From positions 1 through 5,014 of the forward strand of contig JAIPEI010000297.1 in the NCBI GenBank assembly GCA_021737245.1: 5,014 nucleotides of DNA. The letters are read 5' to 3'. Position 1 is the stretch's first letter; each line of letters opens with the position of its first letter. This document shows, in pieces, positions 1 to 5,014 of this stretch. The stretch comes from Deltaproteobacteria bacterium (GTDB lineage: Bacteria; Desulfobacterota; DSM-4660; Desulfatiglandales; HGW-15). Under the pieces are notes generated by a model. The model was given only the letters and a program-made list of their open reading frames with translations, did no database searches and was not told the origin of the DNA. Made by a program: the position numbers and the translations under genes.

Positions 1-1500
1 GGATCCGTCCTCGAGCAGGACCTTGATGCCTCCCACGGGCGCGCCGTTTCCCGGAGCACGGGTCAGAACGGCCCGAACCGCCTTTCCGGCCACATGCGAA
101 CGATCGAAGACCTCCCGCGAAAGCGCGGCCAGTACGGCCTTCTGCGCCTCCGTGATCGGACCGTCCGAGCGGCGGTAAAAGGGCTCCCCGTGTTGGGCGA
201 TGAGGGTCTCGCGGTAGATCTCGGAGGGGGTTCGGTCCGTCCTCGCCAGGATCTCGGCCGCCAGGAACGACATGCAGAACCCGTCCTTGTCCGTGCACCA
301 GACGGAGCCGTCCCTGCGGAGGAACGAGGCCCCGGCGCTCTCCTCCCCGCCGAACGCGAGCCGGCCCTCGAGCAGCCCCTGCACGAACCACTTGAACCCC
401 ACGGGGACCTCGTAGAGGGTTCGTCCCAGGCCCTCCACGACCCGGTCGATCATGGAGCTGCTCACCAGGGTCTTGCCCACCTGGAGCGCTGCATCCCAGG
501 AAGGGCGATGCTGAAGGAGGTACCAGACGGCCGAGGCCAAATAATGGTTGGGGTTCATCAGTCCGGACCCGTCGACGATCCCGTGGCGGTCCACGTCCGG
601 GTCGTTCCCCCAGGCGAGGTCGAACCTGTCGGCGAGCGCGATCAGGCCGGCCATGGCGTACGGCGAGGAGCAGTCCATGCGGATCTCGCCGTCCGAGTCC
701 AGGGTCATGAACCCGAAGGCGGGATCGACCTGGTCGTTCACCACCTCCAGGCTCAAGCCGTAGGTCTCGGCGATGGCGCCCCAGAAACCCACCGAAGCGC
801 CGCCCATGGGATCGACACCCAGCCGGAGGCCGGCTCCCCGAACGGCGTCCATGTCCACCACCCCCCCCAGGCCGCGGACAAAGGGGGTGATGAAATCCCG
901 CTCCTCCGTGGTGTCGGCCTCCCGGGCCCGGCGGTAGGGGATTCTGCGGATGGGCGTCCCGTTCCCTTTCAAGAGCGCGTTGGCCCGCTCCTGGATCCAT
1001 CGGGTGACGTCCACGTCCGCCGGCCCCCCGTGCGGAGGATTGTACTTGAACCCGCCGTCCCGGGGGGGGTTGTGCGAAGGGGTGATGACAACGCCGTCCG
1101 CCAGCCCCGAAGACCTGCCCCGATTGTGCTCGAGGATCAAAAAGGAGATGACCGGGGTGGGCGTGTACTCGTCCCGGGCGTGAATGACCACGTGCAGGCC
1201 GTTTCCGGCAAAGATTTCCAGGGCCGTCCGAAAGGCCGGTTCGGAAAGCGCGTGGGTGTCGAACCCCATGAACAGGGGGCCGTCGATGCCCCGCTCCCCG
1301 CGGAACTCGCAGATGGCCTGGGCGGTCGCGGCGATGTGGGCCTCGTTGAAGGTGCCGCTCAGGGACGATCCCCGGTGTCCGGAGGTCCCGAAAGAGACGG
1401 GCCCCGAGGCCTCGTCCGTGAAAAAGGAGGAGACCAGCCTGGGCACGTGGATCCGCATGGAGGCGGGGACCTTTTTTCCTGCCAGCTCGTGAACCGCCAT
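1..1500 (-). CDS. pgm: Phosphoglucomutase, alpha-D-glucose-phosphate specific (C-terminus beyond window)
   Basis: Interconverts glucose 1-phosphate and glucose 6-phosphate in the cytoplasm, linking glycolysis to glycogen and nucleotide-sugar synthesis. The visible 500 residues align almost end to end, from memory, with E. coli Pgm (about 546 aa). Landmarks in order are: FGTSGHRG at 37-44; the phosphoserine loop TPSHNPPRDGG at 140-150, with catalytic Ser142 (codon 1075-1077), followed by KYNPPHGGPAD at 152-162; the Mg-binding loop NDPDVDRHG at 299-307 (Asp300, 302, 304); VPVGFKWF at 365-372; and the sugar-recognition loop GGEESAG at 384-390. The reading frame is open to base 1 with no stop. 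About 45 residues are therefore off-window, including the expected RPSGTE phosphate-binding loop of domain 4. The ATG at 1500 is chosen because AAAGGAG lies 10 nt upstream and the N-terminus fits the family. The gene is divergent from the 1671 gene. Two 8-base homopolymer runs lie in frame. The family assignment is very secure. Confidence 0.97.
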   Translation of the reverse strand, partial: MAVHELAGKKVPASMRIHVPRLVSSFFTDEASGPVSFGTSGHRGSSLSGTFNEAHIAATAQAICEFRGERGIDGPLFMGFDTHALSEPAFRTALEIFAGNGLHVVIHARDEYTPTPVISFLILEHNRGRSSGLADGVVITPSHNPPRDGGFKYNPPHGGPADVDVTRWIQERANALLKGNGTPIRRIPYRRAREADTTEERDFITPFVRGLGGVVDMDAVRGAGLRLGVDPMGGASVGFWGAIAETYGLSLEVVNDQVDPAFGFMTLDSDGEIRMDCSSPYAMAGLIALADRFDLAWGNDPDVDRHGIVDGSGLMNPNHYLASAVWYLLQHRPSWDAALQVGKTLVSSSMIDRVVEGLGRTLYEVPVGFKWFVQGLLEGRLAFGGEESAGASFLRRDGSVWCTDKDGFCMSFLAAEILARTDRTPSEIYRETLIAQHGEPFYRRSDGPITEAQKAVLAALSREVFDRSHVAGKAVRAVLTRAPGNGAPVGGIKVLLEDGS

Positions 1501-1510
1501 GTTCGGACCG

Positions 1511-1517
1511 CTCCTTT
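1511..1517 (-). promoter_or_regulatory. Shine-Dalgarno site of pgm
   Basis: Read on the minus strand, AAAGGAG lies 10 nt before the ATG at 1500-1498. It is a near-consensus ribosome binding site at slightly long but normal spacing, and it fixes the pgm start. No convincing -35/-10 pair was found upstream. Confidence 0.75.
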
Positions 1518-1572
1518 CTTCACCCGATCCGGGGCTTCAACCGGGCCGCGGCAAAAACGGTTTCTCGATTAC

Positions 1573-1619
1573 TCCGGATATGGTATGCCTGGATTGTCAT
1601 CCACGATACCATACCCGGA
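1573..1619. repeat. Long inverted repeat in the divergent pgm / transferase intergenic region
   Basis: The left arm TCCGGATATGGTAT (1573-1586) and right arm ATACCATACCCGGA (1606-1619) are complementary at 13 of 14 positions. The one mismatch is A1578 against C1614, which becomes a G-U wobble in RNA read from the minus strand (the pgm sense). Inside it, TGGA (1590-1593) pairs with TCCA (1600-1603) around a 6-nt loop, so the whole element can fold into one imperfect cruciform or hairpin. It lies 72 bp upstream of the pgm start and 51 bp upstream of the transferase start. The pairing is seen directly; the role is inferred. It could be an operator shared by the two divergent genes or a structured pgm leader. 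No T-run follows it directly on either strand, which argues against an intrinsic terminator. Confidence 0.6.
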
Positions 1620-1625
1620 CCGCCG

Positions 1626-1642
1626 GGAAAACGTGCATTTCC
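1626..1642. repeat. Short interrupted dyad upstream of the transferase gene
   Basis: GGAAA (1626-1630) and TTTCC (1638-1642) are perfect inverted copies separated by 7 bp. The dyad ends 28 bp before the ATG at 1671. It is a possible operator half-site pair, but 5-bp arms arise often by chance, so this is only a note for a reader studying control of this intergenic region. Confidence 0.25.
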
Positions 1643-1670
1643 AACAGCAGCACCTCGAGCTACGCACTCC

Positions 1671-2984
1671 ATGGTTCGAATCATCACCATTCTTACGGCC
1701 GTGGGCATCTCGTCTCTCATGTACTGGGGAATCTCGGCCGCCCTGAGCCGGGAAAAGGCCCGGCGGTACGTGATCGGTCACCCTGCGCTGCACCCGAACG
1801 CCATCTGCATCTGGCGCGTCCTGATCGGCCTCCTCGGCATGCTGCTCTACTTCGTCCTGGGTCATCAGTTCTGGGGCATTCTCTTCTTCACCATCTCGGC
1901 CTTTCTGGACGGAGTGGACGGCCTCGTCGCCCGCAGATGCGATCTCGTCACCGAGTTCGGGGAAGAAATCGATCCGCTCTGCGACAAGCTCACATACCTG
2001 CCGCCCATGGGGTTCTTCGCCTACCAGGGGCTGCTCCCGATCCCGGCCTTCTGGACCCTCACCGCCATCGAGTTCCTGGGCCAGTTCGTGGTCCGCTACC
2101 TCCTGAAGCGGTTCACCTCCTTCTCGGTTCAGGCGAACAACTTCGGGAAGATCAAGGCCGTTCTCCTCTTCGCCCTGATCATCTACCTGGCCGTTCTGGA
2201 CGACTCCCTGAAGGTCCCCGACTTCACCACCCAGCTGCTCTACCTGAGCATCATCATGTCCCTCGCCTCCATCGCCTTCAAGGCGATCCCCAACCGGTTG
2301 TATGCAGACATCCTCAGCATCCTGAACCTCCTCTGCGGGACCCTGGGGATCACTCTCGTGCTTCGGAGCCATTATGTTCTGGCCGCACTCGCCATCCTCG
2401 CCGGGCAGGTCTTCGATCTGTTCGACGGACGCATGGCGGAAAAGCACGGAGGCACGAGGTTCGGTCCCTGGCTCGACGACATCGCAGACCTGGTGAGCTT
2501 CGGCCTTTGCCCCGCCCTCCTCATGGCGAAGCTGGGCCGGTTCAGCCCCCACGCCGTCGTGCTCGGCGCGCTCTACTTCCTTGCCGTCTCCTTCCGGCTG
2601 TGGCGCTTCGTCGTTCGCGACAAGCGCGATCAAGACATCCCCCGGGGCGCGTTCAACGGCCTTCCCAGCCCGGCCGGGGCCCTGGTGGCCCTGGGAACCC
2701 TTCTGTTCTGGCAGGACACCTGGATCTCATGGGTCATGATCTGCGCGACGTCCTTCCTCCTGGTGAGCCACATCCGATTCGTCCACTTCGGCCGCGTCAT
2801 CCTGCCCCTGATCCCCAGAAGCCTCGTGATCCTGCTGGGCTTTCTCGTGCTTCTCATTGCAGCATATCTCATCAAGTCGCGCAATCCCCAGATGCTCGGC
2901 GGTGTCCTCCTCGGCCTCTTCGCGGTCTACGGGCTGGCGGGCAACTACCGGGTCCTGAGCCGTTTCATCAGGACGGGCGAGTAA
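1671..2984 (+). CDS. Two-domain CDP-alcohol phosphatidyltransferase (PgsA-like plus PssA-like halves)
   Basis: This is an integral membrane enzyme expected to move a phosphatidyl group from a CDP-lipid (probably CDP-diacylglycerol) to an alcohol acceptor, releasing CMP. An N-terminal membrane segment spans about residues 3-24. Domain 1 (about 40-215) carries a complete family signature at 80-105: Asp80, Asp83-Gly84, Ala87-Arg88, Gly97, Asp101, Asp105. Its PN...R start and the EIDPLCDK stretch recall PgsA. Domain 2 (about 206-437) begins PNRLYADILSILNLLCG like PssA. It has a second signature at 249-273 (Asp249, Asp252-Gly253, Gly265, Asp269, Asp273), then DLVSFGLCPA and FNGLPSPAGA (328-337), both typical of bacterial PssA. 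Here Glu257 stands where Arg is usual. Several hydrophobic segments follow to the C-terminus (about 295-310, 336-348, 353-366, 384-400, 408-424). At 437 aa it is about twice a single-domain enzyme. ATG 1671 is the first in-frame start after the pgm start, with no clear Shine-Dalgarno; Met17 (1719) has none either. Family membership is certain; acceptors (glycerol 3-phosphate, serine) are inferred. Confidence 0.9.
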   Translation: MVRIITILTAVGISSLMYWGISAALSREKARRYVIGHPALHPNAICIWRVLIGLLGMLLYFVLGHQFWGILFFTISAFLDGVDGLVARRCDLVTEFGEEIDPLCDKLTYLPPMGFFAYQGLLPIPAFWTLTAIEFLGQFVVRYLLKRFTSFSVQANNFGKIKAVLLFALIIYLAVLDDSLKVPDFTTQLLYLSIIMSLASIAFKAIPNRLYADILSILNLLCGTLGITLVLRSHYVLAALAILAGQVFDLFDGRMAEKHGGTRFGPWLDDIADLVSFGLCPALLMAKLGRFSPHAVVLGALYFLAVSFRLWRFVVRDKRDQDIPRGAFNGLPSPAGALVALGTLLFWQDTWISWVMICATSFLLVSHIRFVHFGRVILPLIPRSLVILLGFLVLLIAAYLIKSRNPQMLGGVLLGLFAVYGLAGNYRVLSRFIRTGE

Positions 2985-2990
2985 GGTCCG

Positions 2991-3022
2991 GTTGGTGAGT
3001 TGGTAAGTTGGTAAGTAGATAG
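2991..3022 (+). repeat. 8-bp tandem repeat in the convergent intergenic region
   Basis: Three consecutive octamers read GTTGGTGA (2991-2998), GTTGGTAA (2999-3006) and GTTGGTAA (3007-3014). A degenerate fourth unit, GTAGATAG (3015-3022), follows. The array starts 6 bp after the TAA of the transferase gene and ends 50 bp before the priA stop. Its T/A/G-rich composition differs from the flanking GC-rich coding DNA. The array is seen directly; no function is assigned. It could be a slippage-generated microsatellite or one copy of a dispersed intergenic repeat. Confidence 0.75.
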
Positions 3023-3072
3023 TGGACAGGTCGGCAGGCTGGTTGGGCACAAGCTGCCTGCGGCCCGGAAAC

Positions 3073-5014
3073 CTACAGCATCTGATAGGGATCTACATCC
3101 ACGATCACCTTCACGCCCACCCCGCGGGTCAACCGCGCGGAAAACGCCTCCACCCGGTCCAGGAACCTGTGCAGCCGCTCCACGCGCGCTCCCTTGACCA
3201 GGACCTGCCAGCGATGCTTGCCCTTGATGCGGGCGATCGGCGCCTCCACCGGACCCAGGACCTGGATGCCTGAGTCCTCCTGCTCCCGCCGGATCTCCTC
3301 CATGCCCCGCCCCAGCCTCCGTGCGGTCCTCTCGGCCGTCTCCTTGTCCTCCCCCTGGATCTGAAGCCTCGCCAGGTGGGAGAAGGGCGGATAGGCCAGC
3401 TGGGATCGAAGCCCCTTTTCCTCCCGGAAAAACGATTCGTAGTCGTACACGCGGGCGGTGGAGATGGCGTAGTGGGACGGATTGTACGACTGAACGATGA
3501 CGCGCCCCGGATGCTGGCCCCGCCCCGCCCTTCCTGCGACCTGGCACAGGAGGTGAAAGGTCCGCTCGGCCGCCCGAAAGTCCGGAAACCCCAGTGATGC
3601 ATCCGCTGCGATGACGCCCACCAGGGTCACGTTCGGGAAATCGTACCCCTTGGTGATCATCTGGGTTCCCACGAGAATGTCGATCTCGCCCGCGCCGAAC
3701 CGTTTCAACAGCTTGAATGCCTCCCCCTTCCTCCGGGTGGAGTCCCGGTCCATCCGGTCGATCCGGGCTCCGGGGAGCATGGTGCGAATCTCGTTCTCCA
3801 GCCGCTCCGTCCCGAAGCCCAGCGCCCGGATCTTCCCTTTCCCGCATGCAGTGCACTGCGCCAGGGGCCGGGTTCGGAACCCGCAGTAGTGGCAGGCGAG
3901 CATGTCGTCCTTCAGGTGGTGGATCAGGGTCAGATCGCAGTTCGGGCAGCGGACCGTCTCCCCGCAGCGCCGGCAGAGGCAGACGCGGTGAAAGCCCCTG
4001 CGGTTGAGAAACAGCAGGGTCTGGCGCCCCTGGGACAGGTTCCCTTCCAGCGCCTCCCGCAGGGTGGGACTGATCACTCCTCCGGCCGGCTCTCCCGCTT
4101 CCGCCGCCTCCTTCATGTCCACCACCTCCACGGACGGCATGGGACGCCTTTCCACGCGCTGCGGCATGGAGATCAGGGCGTACTTGCCCGTGAGGGCGTT
4201 ATGAAAGGATTGGATCGAGGGCGTACCCGATCCGAGAAGGACAACGGCGTGCTCCAGCTTCCCCCGGACCACGGCTGCGTCCCTCGCCTGGTACCGCGGA
4301 GACTCCTCCTGCTTGTAGGAGAAGTCGTGCTCCTCGTCCACAACGATGAGCCCGGGGTTCGAAAGGGGCGCAAAGAGCGCGGACCGGGCGCCGATGACCA
4401 CGTCCACCCCGCCCCCGGCGATCCGGACCCACTGGTCGTAGCGTTCCCCCTTGCTCAGCCCGCTGTGATACACGGCGATCCGGGCGCCGAGGCGGGACCG
4501 GAAAAGGCTTTCCATGTACCCGGAGAGGGAGATCTCCGGAACCAGGACCAGGGCCTGCCGCCCCAGGGCGACGGTCTCACGGACGGCCTGGAAATAGACC
4601 TCGGTCTTGCCGCTTCCGGTCACCCCGTGGATCAAACAGGGAGCGAACGCCCCCTTCCGGAGAAGCGCGCTGATCTCCTTCAGGGCGGTCTCCTGCTGGG
4701 GGAACAGTGCCGCCGGTTCCGAGGGCGAGAGGAGCTCGCAGCCGGCCGGCGTCTTCAGGACGGGGGCGTCGTAGGTCTCCAGGACGCCTTTCCCGACCCA
4801 CTTCCGTATGAGGTAGTCCCCATTGTCGAACCGCGCCTTCACGTCCCGGAGCCGGACGCCTTCCGACGCGAAGAGCCCCTCCAGGAAGCCCTGCTCGTTT
4901 CGGGCCCCAAGCGACTCGGAGCGCTTTCCGAGCAGGGATTCCAGGTCGGCTCCCCCGCGAACCCGCACAAACCGCTGGGCGCTGGGGCCGCTCCGTCCCG
5001 CCGCCGGCCGGCAA
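3073..5014 (-). CDS. priA: Primosomal replication-restart helicase PriA (N-terminus beyond window)
   Basis: PriA is a superfamily 2 3'-to-5' DNA helicase that recognises stalled or repaired forks and reloads the replicative helicase through the primosome. Residues here count from a GTG at 4968, but the frame stays open to 5014 with 15 further whole codons. The true start is therefore off-window and about 100 or more N-terminal residues (the 3'-end/DNA-binding region) are missing. Landmarks are: Walker A GVTGSGKT at 115-122; VLVPEISLS at 141-149; the DEEH box at 211-214; the aromatic-rich loop FSYKQEESPRYQARD at 216-230; and motif III GSGTP at 246-250. The zinc-binding insertion has four CxxC pairs (332/335, 341/344, 359/362, 372/375), all eight ligands kept, plus an extra Cys330. 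Motif V is GTQMITKGYDFPNVTLVG at 434-451 and motif VI is QVAGRAGRG at 476-484. The C-terminus VIVDVDPYQML matches the usual PriA ending, and TAG at 3073-3075 is the stop. It converges on the transferase gene across 88 bp. Confidence 0.98.
   Translation of the reverse strand, partial: CRPAAGRSGPSAQRFVRVRGGADLESLLGKRSESLGARNEQGFLEGLFASEGVRLRDVKARFDNGDYLIRKWVGKGVLETYDAPVLKTPAGCELLSPSEPAALFPQQETALKEISALLRKGAFAPCLIHGVTGSGKTEVYFQAVRETVALGRQALVLVPEISLSGYMESLFRSRLGARIAVYHSGLSKGERYDQWVRIAGGGVDVVIGARSALFAPLSNPGLIVVDEEHDFSYKQEESPRYQARDAAVVRGKLEHAVVLLGSGTPSIQSFHNALTGKYALISMPQRVERRPMPSVEVVDMKEAAEAGEPAGGVISPTLREALEGNLSQGRQTLLFLNRRGFHRVCLCRRCGETVRCPNCDLTLIHHLKDDMLACHYCGFRTRPLAQCTACGKGKIRALGFGTERLENEIRTMLPGARIDRMDRDSTRRKGEAFKLLKRFGAGEIDILVGTQMITKGYDFPNVTLVGVIAADASLGFPDFRAAERTFHLLCQVAGRAGRGQHPGRVIVQSYNPSHYAISTARVYDYESFFREEKGLRSQLAYPPFSHLARLQIQGEDKETAERTARRLGRGMEEIRREQEDSGIQVLGPVEAPIARIKGKHRWQVLVKGARVERLHRFLDRVEAFSARLTRGVGVKVIVDVDPYQML
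3844..3981 (-). other. Zinc-binding cysteine module inside PriA
   Basis: This segment encodes the cysteine-rich insertion between the two helicase motor lobes. Four CxxC pairs (CRRC, CPNC, CHYC, CTAC) match the eight-cysteine, two-zinc arrangement known from E. coli PriA, where it supports helicase activity and primosome protein contacts. An additional cysteine two residues before... the first ligand is Cys330, reading VCLCRRC, so the first pair could in principle be registered differently. Confidence 0.85.

Noticed and set aside
1..6. BamHI recognition sequence exactly at the left edge
   Set aside because: It lies within the pgm reading frame and a single hexamer at a window boundary gives no evidence of a cloning junction.
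1539..1562. AACCG / CGGTT dyad enclosing the palindrome GCCGCGGC, with a run of five A
   Set aside because: The arms are 5 bp and the inner palindrome is pure G/C, so both are expected by chance in this composition. The A-run lies inside the loop, not after a stem.
1594..1622. TTGTCA (1594-1599) as a -35 element on the plus strand, and its complement ATGACA on the minus strand
   Set aside because: No acceptable -10 sequence lies 16-18 bp downstream in either direction, and the hexamer falls in the loop of the inverted repeat.
94..1746. A 550-codon open frame on the plus strand opposite pgm
   Set aside because: It is antisense to a clear, family-matching pgm frame. Its translation is Arg/Gly/Pro/His/Val-rich without recognisable domains, as expected from the complement of GC-rich coding sequence.
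1569..2633. A 354-codon minus-strand frame opposite the transferase gene
   Set aside because: Its highly acidic, repetitive Glu/Asp/Gln composition is the predictable antisense of a Phe/Leu/Ile-rich membrane protein gene with C-ending codons.
1499..2998. A 499-codon plus-strand frame overlapping the transferase gene
   Set aside because: It is an out-of-frame shadow, rich in Arg, Pro and His with no motif. The alternative frame gives two full CDP-alcohol transferase signatures.
3033..3058. Possible bidirectional terminator hairpin GGCAG(G)CT / AGCTGCC between convergent genes
   Set aside because: The stem is only 7 bp with a bulge and an 11-nt loop, and no T-run follows on either strand, so it does not meet the pattern of an intrinsic terminator.
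2945..3856. A 303-codon minus-strand frame overlapping the end of priA
   Set aside because: It is out of frame with PriA motifs, low in complexity (Gly/Arg/Pro), and its tail runs through the intergenic repeat.

Overview
The window is GC-rich bacterial chromosomal DNA with strong G/C preference at third codon positions. It carries three housekeeping-type genes and no sign of a mobile element, phage, CRISPR array or RNA gene. The organism is not identifiable with certainty. A Gram-negative bacterium of the former Deltaproteobacteria (Desulfobacterota-like) is my best guess from general impression, and it rests on no decisive marker.

Layout: (1) Positions 1-1500, minus strand, hold the first 500 codons of an E. 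coli-type phosphoglucomutase (pgm); its C-terminus lies beyond base 1. (2) Positions 1501-1670 are a divergent intergenic region. It has a good Shine-Dalgarno site for pgm, a conspicuous long inverted repeat (1573-1619) and a smaller dyad (1626-1642). (3) Positions 1671-2984, plus strand, hold a complete 437-residue polytopic membrane protein with two successive CDP-alcohol phosphatidyltransferase signatures. The first half resembles PgsA (phosphatidylglycerophosphate synthase) and the second half resembles PssA (phosphatidylserine synthase). (4) Positions 2985-3072 are a short convergent intergenic region with an 8-bp tandem repeat. (5) Positions 3073-5014, minus strand, hold primosomal helicase PriA, complete at its C-terminus; its N-terminal DNA-binding part lies beyond the right edge.

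The three genes do not form one operon: pgm and the transferase gene are divergent, and the transferase gene and priA are convergent. Their roles are separate (sugar-phosphate interconversion, phospholipid head-group synthesis, replication restart). The most notable item is the double-headed CDP-alcohol phosphatidyltransferase. It could combine the two branches from CDP-diacylglycerol in one polypeptide, and its second signature is atypical. I see no evidence of an otherwise undescribed multi-gene system here.
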